Below are positions 24,803 to 33,885 of a stretch of 64,000 bases of DNA, in pieces. The position numbers and the translations under genes are program-made. The stretch is from Sulfidibacter corallicola (GTDB lineage Bacteria; Acidobacteriota; Holophagae; Acanthopleuribacterales; Acanthopleuribacteraceae): assembly GCF_017498545.1 (NCBI RefSeq), contig NZ_CP071793.1, positions 2,604,001 through 2,668,000 of the forward strand, read 5' to 3'. The notes under the pieces were generated by a model that did no database searches, was not told the DNA's origin, and saw only the letters and a program-made list of their open reading frames with translations. The first letter of the stretch is position 1. The number at the start of each line of letters is the position of its first letter.

Positions 24803-27800
24803 TTGAGAAGACTTTTTTTACTCATTCACATCGTTTTTCTGAGCCTCACCATCCCGGCACGCCCAGGCGAAGCCGCCATCCAAGGCCAAGCCCGACCCAC
24901 CGGCTGGATTCTGGTTCTCGAGTCCCCATCGCTTCGACAACGCCTGGCTCAATGGCGCCAGGCCCGGCTCGCGGAAGCCACCATCGCCACCAACCTGGAA
25001 CAGGCGCGGCAGCGAAATCGAGCGGAACGAGATACGTTGATTCGCGATCTCCAAGCCGCGGGAAATTTCGGTGAGCCGACACAGGTCCGGCACTTCGAGC
25101 AATTGATTCACGCGATTGCCGTTCCGGCGAGCCAGGCGCAAATCTCCCGCTTTCAACGCCATCCGCTGGTCGCGGGCGTGTTTCCCGATCACCGACTGTC
25201 GGTACCGATGGACGCGGTGTCGCCGGCAGATGCGAAAACACCGCAAACCTCACCGTCGCCGGCGGGAAAGCGGACCGGTGCCGGCACGGGTATGCGTATC
25301 GGGATCCTCGACAGCGGCATCGACCACACCCATCCCGACCTGGGCGGCGGCTTTGGTGAGGGCTTCAAGGTCGCGGGCGGTTGGGATTTCGTCAACGGCG
25401 ACGCGGATCCGTTCGACGACGTGGGACACGGCACCCTGGTGGCCGGCATCGCGGCCGCGGACGGCGTGGTTCAAGGCGTGGCTCCCGGCGCCCTGCTGAT
25501 CGCCTACAAAGTGGCGGGCGCCGACGGCTCGGCCTCGACCAGCGCCACCATCGCCGCCCTCGAACGGGCGATGGATCCCGACGAGAATCCGCTGACCGAC
25601 GATCACCTGGACATCGTCAATTTGAGCCTGAGCGGCGACGGCGGCCCCAACGAGCCCCTGGCCCAGGCCATCGACATGGCCGAGTCCGCCGGCATCTGCG
25701 TGATCACGGCGGCGGGCAACAGCGGCCGCTATGCCAATATCAAGGGGCCGGCGGCAGCGCGTGCGGCAATCACCGTGGGCGCCGCCAACGGCGACAGCGA
25801 GGTCGCGAACTTCAGCACACGCGGACCGGTGCGTGATCCGGGTGCGCCCGAGGTCATCAAACCCAACCTGATCGCACCGGGCACCGCCATCGTGACCACT
25901 CGCCTGGGCGGCGGTCACGGCAAGGCCAGCGGCACCAGCATGGCGGCCCCCCACGTCGCCGGAGCCGCGGCCCTGCTGCGCGAAGCCCATCCCAATTGGA
26001 CGCCGGCCCGCATCAAGGCCAGCCTGATGAACCACGCGATCGATCTGGAGGAGAACCTGTTCGCCCAAGGCGCCGGCTCGATCGATCTCGATTCGGCCAT
26101 GGAGCCTTTCGCGCTCCTGGAGCCGGCCGAGCTGTACCTGGGCCGCGTCAATCTCCACCGAACGCCGTGGCAATACACGACCCTGCTGACCCTCACGAAT
26201 CCGGGCAGTGAACCGCAGGATTACGAACTCCAAATTGGCGCAGACCTTCCCGAGGGCATTCACCTGGAGATCGTGCCGAACCAGCTCACCCTGGCCGCGA
26301 ACGAATCGCGCGAGGTGCAACTGCTCTGTCGGGTAGACACGGCCAACCCGCCGGCACCGGACCTGTTGGCACGCGGCCACGAGGGTCGCATCGAGGTGCA
26401 CTCCCAGGACCGGGTGCTTTCCCATCCCTGGCTCCTCTCCCGCACGGTGATGTTGTCACCGCGATTCGACAAGCCGCTCTCGCGGCTTCAGATCTTCGAC
26501 GACGAGGGCACCTTCGCTCGCGATTGGATCGCGACCGAAGACGACCCACTTCCCGAGGACTTCGCCTTCGAGGTACCGCCCACCCCGATCCACATGATTG
26601 CCTGGCTGCACGGCGACGACACGACGGGCGCGTACCTCCTCGTTCACGAACACGCCCTATTCGACCTCGACGACGCGCCCTCGTTCAAATCTGCCACGGC
26701 GGAACACCGCCTGGACCTGTCCTTGCTGGATCACGCGGGCATGCCTCTCGCGTGGCCGTCCGCCGCCCAACGCGACGTGCTGATCCGGCTTCGACACGAA
26801 CCGACCCAAACGTTGTTCGCGATCCAACACCAGAAGATCCCGACCCTCGCCACCAACCAGATATCGAGCCAATTCTCCATCGACCAGGTCGCCATCGCCG
26901 AGTTCGCCTGGGATCCCCATACCTACGTGGCACGAGCCGGCCAGACCGGGGTGACGGCATCGTCCACTGAGACCGCCGACGCCCGCGACTTCAAGTCCAT
27001 CACGTTCAGCCTGGACCAGGCCGATCTCCCGGGTGGCACCGTGCTCTTTCCCGACCTGCAAGTCGCCGGCATCGGTCAGCAGTTCATGTCGCAGAACACA
27101 CTCCAACCCACACGCGACGCCACGGGCCACCCACTGCGCCACGCGTTGCTCCTCAGCCCGGACGACGAGCATGAATCACCTCAGTACCTGAGATGGGTGT
27201 GGTACCGCGGCAACTCCTCGGTCCAACCGGATTTCGAAAACCCGGTGGCGCAAAGCACCTGGTTCGGAGCCAATGATTCAGAGCGCCTGGTGCTGTATCC
27301 GCAATTGTCCCAGCTAAACCGCAACGCCTCGGGCCAGGACCTCACCGAGACCGGACGCATCCGCGTGAGCCAGGGCCTCAATTACTTCAATCCCACGTTT
27401 GCGATCAGCGATGCCCAGGTCCGCATTCAAAGCCCGGTCACCAACACCTTGTCGCCGATGCTGATCGCCGACGCCTGGCACGGCGGGAGTCAACGGGCGC
27501 TGGTCTACCAAATCGTCGACAGCAGCGGCATTCCGCGCTCGGGAACCTTCACCTCCACCAAGGCCCTCGACATCGAGCCGGGACCGGTGCAACTGGAACT
27601 GAGCTATCGAGGCTGGCAGGCCGACACCACCTGGAGCGGTTCGGTCGTGGTCGACGTGGACTCGACCCGCAAGGACGCCGATCCACCGCGTTTCACCGCA
27701 CTGCGGCTGGAGCTCGATGGCCGCAGGGTGGAGGATCCCACACCGGGCACCGAGCTGGTGTTCGACGTCGCGGACGAAAGTGGCGTAGGTACGGTCACGG

Positions 27801-29107
27801 TGGATTGGCGACCCAACCAGGCCCCCGAATGGATCGCACTCGCTCCGGAGGTCTCGGATGGCACCTACCGCGTCGCCCTGCCCGAACCCGAGGGATCCCA
27901 ACCCTTCACCGACCTGCGCATCGCCGCCACCGACGCGCTGGGCAACCGCCAGGAACAGCGAATGACTCGCGCCCTGGCCTGGCGCCGGGAGGTCTCGCTG
28001 GCCGACAGCCGGCTCTACGACCACTTGCTCGCGCTGCACGACGACAACGAGGACGGGTCGCTGAGCCTCGAAGAGGCGCGGCGGATCGAGACGATCTCGG
28101 CGCGCGGGCTGGGTTTGGAAAGCTTGGAGGGCATCCATTACCTCGAGAACCTGACCGACCTGGACGTGGCGGCAAACGCGCTGACCGAGCTGCCCGAGAC
28201 GTTGGCGTCGTTGCCGCTGAGCGATCTGGACCTTTCGGACAACCAATTGAGCGAGGTCGAAGTGGTGACCCGGATCGCCACGATCCGCAGCCTGCGCCTG
28301 GAAGGGAACCTGCTCGGCCCCAACGATTGCCCCTCGATCGAGCGCCTGCGAGGTCACGCCGCGCTCGACCTGACCGTCGAGCCCCAGACCGATGTGGCCC
28401 AAATCGCGTGCGACTGCATGCCCCGGATCGTGGATCAGTCGTTGCGCGTCGAAGGTTGTTCGGGCGATGCGGTCTCGCTGGCGGTCGCGGCAGAATCCTG
28501 TCCCGAGCAGGGATTGGTCTACCAATGGTGGTTCGAGGATCAACGCGTGCAGGGGGCCAACGATGCGGAACTGGTCCTGAACGACTTCGACAGTGGCCAG
28601 GCCGGGTATTACCGAGTGGAGGTCGGCGGCTCGCAAGGCGTCATCGCTTCCGCATGGATCGAGGTGGCGGCCGTCGCGGTCGAAACGGGCGTTGCGGCCG
28701 AGACCGTGCTGGCCGCCGGCAGCGAGCCCACCATGTTGACGGCGGAGTTCTCCTGCGCGGCAGATGAACTGGTTTGGCACTGGCGAAATCTGGAGGATCA
28801 AAGCATCTTCGGGGCGCAGGCCAATCCGGTGGTCTTGGAGCCACGGCCGAACGCCACCGCCCACTACCGTTTGGAAGTGAGTCATCCGAGTACCGGCCAT
28901 GAAGCGACCCACGACATCACCGTCCTGGTGCCCGCGGATCCGGAGCGATGGCCCGATCCCAACGACGACGGCCGCGCCGACATCGCCGATCACGCGGTGC
29001 TGCGCCCAGTTTGGTCGGAGACCGGGCACGGGTCGGACCTGGACGTGGACGGCGACGGCTTCGTCCGCGTGACAGACTTCCTCTACTTCCTGAGCGATAC
29101 CCCGTAG
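24803..29107 (+). CDS. Secreted subtilisin-like (S8) serine protease with LRR, Ig-like and dockerin-like C-terminus
   Basis: 1434 residues, extracellular or cell-surface. A signal peptide (RRLFLLIHIVFLSLTIPARP) is followed by a propeptide-like region to about 150. The S8 domain has Asp170 (GILDSGIDHTHPDL), His209 (DVGHGTLVAGI), an oxyanion Asn in AAGNSG and Ser379 (SGTSMAAPHVAGAAAL). A long beta-rich region follows (about 430-1070). Then come an EF-hand-like loop (DDNEDGSLSLEEA), leucine-rich repeats (LTDLDVAANALTELPE), an Ig-like segment (GYYRVEVGG) and a terminal dockerin-like pair (DPNDDGRADIADHAVL, then DVDGDGFVRVTDFLYFL). The likely start is a TTG at 24803 without a clear ribosome site, so the start is the weak point. 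The stop TAG lies in a GTAGGTTGG string like that of the palindromic elements that follow. Confidence 0.9.
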   Translation: MRRLFLLIHIVFLSLTIPARPGEAAIQGQARPTGWILVLESPSLRQRLAQWRQARLAEATIATNLEQARQRNRAERDTLIRDLQAAGNFGEPTQVRHFEQLIHAIAVPASQAQISRFQRHPLVAGVFPDHRLSVPMDAVSPADAKTPQTSPSPAGKRTGAGTGMRIGILDSGIDHTHPDLGGGFGEGFKVAGGWDFVNGDADPFDDVGHGTLVAGIAAADGVVQGVAPGALLIAYKVAGADGSASTSATIAALERAMDPDENPLTDDHLDIVNLSLSGDGGPNEPLAQAIDMAESAGICVITAAGNSGRYANIKGPAAARAAITVGAANGDSEVANFSTRGPVRDPGAPEVIKPNLIAPGTAIVTTRLGGGHGKASGTSMAAPHVAGAAALLREAHPNWTPARIKASLMNHAIDLEENLFAQGAGSIDLDSAMEPFALLEPAELYLGRVNLHRTPWQYTTLLTLTNPGSEPQDYELQIGADLPEGIHLEIVPNQLTLAANESREVQLLCRVDTANPPAPDLLARGHEGRIEVHSQDRVLSHPWLLSRTVMLSPRFDKPLSRLQIFDDEGTFARDWIATEDDPLPEDFAFEVPPTPIHMIAWLHGDDTTGAYLLVHEHALFDLDDAPSFKSATAEHRLDLSLLDHAGMPLAWPSAAQRDVLIRLRHEPTQTLFAIQHQKIPTLATNQISSQFSIDQVAIAEFAWDPHTYVARAGQTGVTASSTETADARDFKSITFSLDQADLPGGTVLFPDLQVAGIGQQFMSQNTLQPTRDATGHPLRHALLLSPDDEHESPQYLRWVWYRGNSSVQPDFENPVAQSTWFGANDSERLVLYPQLSQLNRNASGQDLTETGRIRVSQGLNYFNPTFAISDAQVRIQSPVTNTLSPMLIADAWHGGSQRALVYQIVDSSGIPRSGTFTSTKALDIEPGPVQLELSYRGWQADTTWSGSVVVDVDSTRKDADPPRFTALRLELDGRRVEDPTPGTELVFDVADESGVGTVTVDWRPNQAPEWIALAPEVSDGTYRVALPEPEGSQPFTDLRIAATDALGNRQEQRMTRALAWRREVSLADSRLYDHLLALHDDNEDGSLSLEEARRIETISARGLGLESLEGIHYLENLTDLDVAANALTELPETLASLPLSDLDLSDNQLSEVEVVTRIATIRSLRLEGNLLGPNDCPSIERLRGHAALDLTVEPQTDVAQIACDCMPRIVDQSLRVEGCSGDAVSLAVAAESCPEQGLVYQWWFEDQRVQGANDAELVLNDFDSGQAGYYRVEVGGSQGVIASAWIEVAAVAVETGVAAETVLAAGSEPTMLTAEFSCAADELVWHWRNLEDQSIFGAQANPVVLEPRPNATAHYRLEVSHPSTGHEATHDITVLVPADPERWPDPNDDGRADIADHAVLRPVWSETGHGSDLDVDGDGFVRVTDFLYFLSDTP

Positions 29108-29123
29108 GTTGGGTCCCCGCGAA

Positions 29124-29740
29124 GTTCCCGCATGCCGAGAGGGGCGTTGTGCCCGGTAGGTTCATCGGCCCGATGAACCATTCGAAGCAACCCACATAAA
29201 TCCAGCAACTAACACTAGAGAGCGAAGCGTCGACGTTGGCCTATCCGTGTTCATCGAAGAACGGCAGTGCAAAATACCCACAAGCCCAGGGAGACGTCGC
29301 GTCTGTAGGTGGAGCAGCCTGCTCCACCATTCGAAGCAACTCACATAAATCCAGCAACCAATACCAAAGAGCAAAGCCCTCGTTCTCCCCCGAGCCGCTC
29401 ACCGAAGGAACGTGCCCCAAGTTCCCGCATCTAAAAGGAGACGTCGCGTCTGTAGGTGGAGCAGGGGCGGTAAGCCAGCTTGCTCCACCATTCGAAGCAA
29501 CTCACATAAAATCAACAATTAACACCAGAGAGCGAAGCCGCTGTTCTCCCCCGAGCCGCTCACCGAAGGAACGTGCCCCAAGTTCCCGCATTTAAAGAGA
29601 GACGTCGCGCTTGTAGGTGGAGCAAGGGCAGTAAGCCAGCTTGCTCCACCATTCGAAGCAACTCACATAAAACCAGAAACCAACACCAAAGAGCGAAGCC
29701 CTCGTTCTCCCTGTAACCGCACACCGAAGGGATGTGCCGC
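29124..29740 (+). repeat. Cluster of palindromic elements, sense to the subtilase gene
   Basis: Four elements on the plus strand: hairpin cores at 29159-29179 (arms GGTTCATCG/CGATGAACC), 29308-29328 (GGTGGAGCAG/CTGCTCCACC), 29455-29489 and 29616-29650 (GGTGGAGCA/TGCTCCACC with 15-17-nt loops). Flanks are shared: TTCCCGCAT, GAGACGTCGCG or GAGAGGGGCG, GTAGGT before the core, ATTCGAAGCAACTCACATAAA after it, then GAGCGAAGCC. The last two are tandem copies 161 bp apart; the second-to-third step is 147 bp, the difference being loop length. The convergent gap 29108-30103 holds no convincing gene. Confidence 0.9.
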
Positions 29741-29930
29741 ACAATGCCCGAATGTTGCTGAATACGCTCCGAAAAAATGTTCTCTCTTGGGACAACATGT
29801 TTATTTCAAAATCAATGCTTCGATCACGACGGCCTTCCCAGCTTACGAGCACTTTCGAGCTATCACTTCGGGGAGAGCCAGAGGGATGAGTTGGGCTTTG
29901 CTCTTGGGTGTAACCTGTTTTCGTTATTGG

Positions 29931-30088
29931 GGTTGCTTCGAAGTGTCGGCCGGGCCGGCCAACCTACTGCAATGGCAACACTCTGCGGGATACGGGTACT
30001 CCTAGATAAGGAGCTTCGATTGGTGGATCCAACGGATCCACCTACCTGGCACGACGACGCACTCGTCATGCGGGAACGCCCAAGCGTA
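29931..30088 (-). repeat. Two palindromic elements, sense to sbcC
   Basis: On the minus strand, two elements with the same layout. The cores are 29944-29962 (GTCGGCCGG/CCGGCCAAC class) and 30022-30042 (GGTGGATCC/GGATCCACC with a 3-nt loop). The outer flanks are GCTTCGA on the plus-strand left side and CATGCGGG on the right. Both lie downstream of the sbcC stop in its own transcription direction. Confidence 0.85.
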
Positions 30089-30103
30089 GCGCTTCGGGCG
30101 GGG

Positions 30104-33100
30104 TCAGCCCGCCTCGAAGGCCGACGTCACCTGGATCCGACTTCGACCGCTTCCCAATGGCCGCACCACCACCCGCGTACCGATTCGCTCGATCAACGTC
30201 GGGATGTGCGAAATGACCCCCACTTGGCGGCCCGTCGCCTGCAAGCTGTCCAGCGCGTTGATCGCCAAATCCAGGCTCTCGGGATCCAGCGCGCCGAATC
30301 CCTCGTCGATGAACAGGCTTTCGACTTGGGTCGTTTCCGCGGATAACGACGCCAACCCCAACGCCAACGCCAGCGACACCAGGAAACTCTCGCCGCCCGA
30401 CAGGCTGTTGACGCTTCGGATCTCGTCACCCATGTCGCGATCCAGGATTTGCAGCTCCAAGCTCTCGATGTGGGGCACCCGCTGGAGCTGGTACCGCCGA
30501 GCCAGGTCCTCCAAATGGCGGTTGGCGTAACCCAGCAGGGCATCCAGCGTGAGACTCTGCGCGTATTGGCGGAACTTTTTGCCGGTGGAACTGCCGATCA
30601 GATCCTTCATCGCCTTCCACAGCCCCGTTCGCTCACATTGGCGCGTGTACGCTTCTTGAAGATCCCGCTTGCCCGCGCGGATCTCGTCATCCCGCTCGAG
30701 ACGGTGTTTGAATTGGTAAAAGGCCTGCTCTCGGTCGGCTCGGTCCTGACGCGTCTGCTCCAGGGTTTCGCGAACCTCCTTCAAAGACAGAGGGTTGGAC
30801 GGCTCTTCGGATGCCTGATCCAAATGCGGCGGACGCTGCGCCGCGTGCTTCTCCAGTTGATGGGCTCGCTCCTGCAAGCGAACTTGGGCCGCCTGGTGGG
30901 CTTGCTGGCGGGTCTCGATGCGGGTGCGCTTCGCTTCCCAGGACGCCGGATCCTGATCGAGCCATTCCCGAATACGCGGCTCCGGGTGCGGTGCGTCGCT
31001 CAACGCCTCGTTCCATGCGGCCGCGGCCTCATCGAGGGCCTCTGCCTGTTCGCCGCGTTGCGCTTCCAAATCGTGCGCCCGTCGTTCGAGGACCGCCAGC
31101 TCGCGCGCCGCGTGTTCCTCGCCTCGCTTGATCCGCTCCAAGTGATCCGCCGCTCGCTGTTCGGCTCCCTCCAACGCTTCGGCCACCTCCACGGTGGGCT
31201 TGCCATCCAGCAATTCGGCGCGCTGTGCACGCTGGGCCTCGAGCGCGGTTTGGGCCTCGGTGACCTTCTGCCGCCAAAGCTGTTCGCGATCCCGAAGCGA
31301 CGTCAGGTCGGTGACCAAACGCTGGCGATGGGGGTCGATCTCCTGAAGCTTGACTCGATGATCCGCCGCTTCTCGCTCCACGCGATGCCACGCGACGGCG
31401 CGCGACTCGGCCGTTTCACGCACCTCGAGCGGGTCCGCACCCAGGCGCGCCTCGAGATCGGAGACCCAGGCCAGCGGCTTCGCCAACACCGCCGACAGGT
31501 CGCGTTTCAACTGCTCCGCATGGAGAACCTCGCGTTCCTTGGCGCTCGAAATGGACTTTTCCTCCAACCTGTTTTGGACCGCTTTTTGGGATGCCTCCGC
31601 GATCTGGTCACGCTTGGCTCGTTGCTTGTCACAAAGCGCCTGGAGATCGGAAAGGTCCTTGCGCGCCGCTTTCAATCGGTGTTCGCGCCGATCGAGCGCA
31701 TCGAGCTGGTCGTCGATGCGCGTACCTCGTGCGACCAACAGGCTCTCGCAATCGGGCGAGCCGGGATCTTCCGGCAGAGATTCGATGGCCACCGCCTGGT
31801 GGGCCGCACCCCATCGCGTCATCGCCTGGCTTTCCTCTTCCTGGAGCGACTCCAGATCCTGTTTCGATCTTTGCGCTTCGGTCCGCATCAGTTTGATTTC
31901 GGCCTCGGCGTGGCTCCGCTTTTCGGTTTCCCGGTTCAGGGTCGCTTCCAGCTCGCGCACTCGGGCGACCTGCTCGCCGAGGATCCGGTGCGCGGGCGCC
32001 TCGCTGGCGTAGGGATGCTCGGCGGCACCACAGACCGGGCAGGGCTGACCTTCCACCAGGGTGGCGCGCAGGTCGCGCACATCGCTGCCGGCCGCGAGCT
32101 TCAAACGATCCAAGGTGTCGCGAGCCTCGTTGTGGCGAACGGCGAGCCGTTCGCAGGCGGCCCGGCAGCTTTCGAGTTCTACCCGCGCTTTTTTTCCACG
32201 GGCGACGAGTTCGTCGTAGGCCTTGCCGGCCCGCTCCCGAGCCTGCTTGCACCGCAACAGTTCGGTCCGCTGTCGGCGAGCCTCGGCAAGCCTGTCCCGG
32301 GCCTGCAACAGGGCTTTGCGCTGCTCCGGCAAATCGGTCGCATCGATGTCCTCCAGCGCTCTTTCGGCCTCGCCCAACCGTCGCCGCAGTGCGTCCAGAT
32401 CCGCCGTGGCCGCGGCATGAGCCTGGTTCAGCTCGCGTTCCCGTTCGGCGAAGGTCTCCGCGCGACGTTTCATTTCGGCGAGTGCGTGCGAGGCATCGGC
32501 CGCCGCCACGTGGGCCTTGTGGTAGCGGTCCAGTTCGTCGTGCCAGCGCGTCCACTGCCCGGCCAGCAACCCGATCTCTTCGTTCTGGGCAAACCACGAT
32601 TCGGCTTGGGCCAGACACTCCAGCAAGCGATCCTTCGCAGCATCCAGCTCGGCCAACTCGGCTCGCTTGCGCGTCGCCTCCGTTTCGACCTTCTCGAGTG
32701 AATGGCGTGCCTCGGTCAGATCGCCGGCCGTTCGATCGATGGCGGCGTCCAGCTCGGCCGCGCGCGCAAGTTCCGGTTTGATTTTGATCAGGCGATTCCG
32801 CGCCTCGCTCCAGGTGACCTGGGCCGCCGCTTTCTCCGTTTCGGCCGCCTGATGCGCGGTGCGTTGCCGATCGCGCGCGGCGATAGCTTCGGCGCAGGCG
32901 ATTTCGGTCCGGTCCAAGAGCTCGCGCGCCCGGTCATGGCGGTCGCGCAGAGGGCGCAACGTCTGAATGCGCCGGTACTGCGCCCATTCCTCCTGGATGT
33001 CGGCCGTGGCGGCCAGCGCTTCTTCCGCCAGGGCGGCCTCGGTCCGGGCCCGCGCCTCTTCCTCCTCCAGCTTCTCCGTCTGGGCCAGCCACCGTTCCGC

Positions 33101-33883
33101 CCGGTCCAATTCCTTTTCCCGTTCCTGGGACCGTTCCAATCCGGACTTGGCTTGGTCGCGCGCCAGGAGCGCGTCGGTCCGTGTCGCGTCGTCCATGACC
33201 TCGTGGAAATCCAGCTTCTCCCTCAACAGGTTCTCGGCGTCCTCCTCGGCCCGAGCCCGCTCGTGGCACCTGACCGAGAGCCGCGAATAGATATCCGTGC
33301 CGGTCATGCGCTCCAGCAGGTCGGAGCGCTCGCCCGTGTCGGCTTTCAGAAAGGCAGCGAAGTCACCCTGAGCCAGCAGGACCGAGCGACGGAACTGAGC
33401 GAAGGCGAGTCCGATTTTGCCTTCGATGAGGTGCAGCGTTTCCGTGAGCGTGCGCCCCAGGGTTTGCTCGGCGGCCACGTCGACCAGGCTCATTTCCACC
33501 TTTTTCAGGATCCCCTTGGTCGCGCCTCGCGAGACGCGCTCCACCCACCATCGGGCGCGGTAGATGCGCTCGTCGACACCCACGAATTCGGTCTCGGCGT
33601 GGCCTTTGGGCGCACCGCGCCGAATCAGGTTGCGGGGATCGGCATGGTTCAAGCGGTCGCCGCCCTCGTGGCCGATTTCCACACCGCGGCCCAGGTTTTC
33701 CAGGCGCGGAATCTTGTTGAACAAGCTGACGCAAAGCGCGTCCAGCAAGGTGCTTTTCCCGGCCCCGGTGGGTCCCGTGATGGCGAACAGGCCGGTCTCG
33801 TTGAGGGGCTCGGCGTTGAGTTCGACCGCGAAGGAACCGGCGATACTGGTCAGGTTCGCACCGCGAATGGCAAGAATCTTCAT
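30104..33883 (-). CDS. sbcC: SbcC/Rad50-type SMC-like ATPase subunit of the SbcCD nuclease
   Basis: 1259 residues. The ABC head is split across the protein: Walker A GPTGAGKST near 37-45 at the N-terminus, and at the C-terminus the signature NSLSGGESFLVSLALALG and Walker B SLFIDEGFGALDPE. Two long Glu/Arg/Ala-rich coiled-coil arms lie between them, joined by a zinc hook CPVC (Cys615, Cys618) in EGQPCPVCGAAEHPYA. With SbcD it forms an ATP-controlled complex that cleaves DNA hairpins and blocked ends. The gene begins 2 bp after the sbcD stop. It is notable that a hairpin-cutting nuclease lies next to a cluster of DNA palindromes, though this may be chance. Confidence 0.97.
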   Translation of the reverse strand: MKILAIRGANLTSIAGSFAVELNAEPLNETGLFAITGPTGAGKSTLLDALCVSLFNKIPRLENLGRGVEIGHEGGDRLNHADPRNLIRRGAPKGHAETEFVGVDERIYRARWWVERVSRGATKGILKKVEMSLVDVAAEQTLGRTLTETLHLIEGKIGLAFAQFRRSVLLAQGDFAAFLKADTGERSDLLERMTGTDIYSRLSVRCHERARAEEDAENLLREKLDFHEVMDDATRTDALLARDQAKSGLERSQEREKELDRAERWLAQTEKLEEEEARARTEAALAEEALAATADIQEEWAQYRRIQTLRPLRDRHDRARELLDRTEIACAEAIAARDRQRTAHQAAETEKAAAQVTWSEARNRLIKIKPELARAAELDAAIDRTAGDLTEARHSLEKVETEATRKRAELAELDAAKDRLLECLAQAESWFAQNEEIGLLAGQWTRWHDELDRYHKAHVAAADASHALAEMKRRAETFAERERELNQAHAAATADLDALRRRLGEAERALEDIDATDLPEQRKALLQARDRLAEARRQRTELLRCKQARERAGKAYDELVARGKKARVELESCRAACERLAVRHNEARDTLDRLKLAAGSDVRDLRATLVEGQPCPVCGAAEHPYASEAPAHRILGEQVARVRELEATLNRETEKRSHAEAEIKLMRTEAQRSKQDLESLQEEESQAMTRWGAAHQAVAIESLPEDPGSPDCESLLVARGTRIDDQLDALDRREHRLKAARKDLSDLQALCDKQRAKRDQIAEASQKAVQNRLEEKSISSAKEREVLHAEQLKRDLSAVLAKPLAWVSDLEARLGADPLEVRETAESRAVAWHRVEREAADHRVKLQEIDPHRQRLVTDLTSLRDREQLWRQKVTEAQTALEAQRAQRAELLDGKPTVEVAEALEGAEQRAADHLERIKRGEEHAARELAVLERRAHDLEAQRGEQAEALDEAAAAWNEALSDAPHPEPRIREWLDQDPASWEAKRTRIETRQQAHQAAQVRLQERAHQLEKHAAQRPPHLDQASEEPSNPLSLKEVRETLEQTRQDRADREQAFYQFKHRLERDDEIRAGKRDLQEAYTRQCERTGLWKAMKDLIGSSTGKKFRQYAQSLTLDALLGYANRHLEDLARRYQLQRVPHIESLELQILDRDMGDEIRSVNSLSGGESFLVSLALALGLASLSAETTQVESLFIDEGFGALDPESLDLAINALDSLQATGRQVGVISHIPTLIERIGTRVVVRPLGSGRSRIQVTSAFEAG

Positions 33884-33885
33884 GA

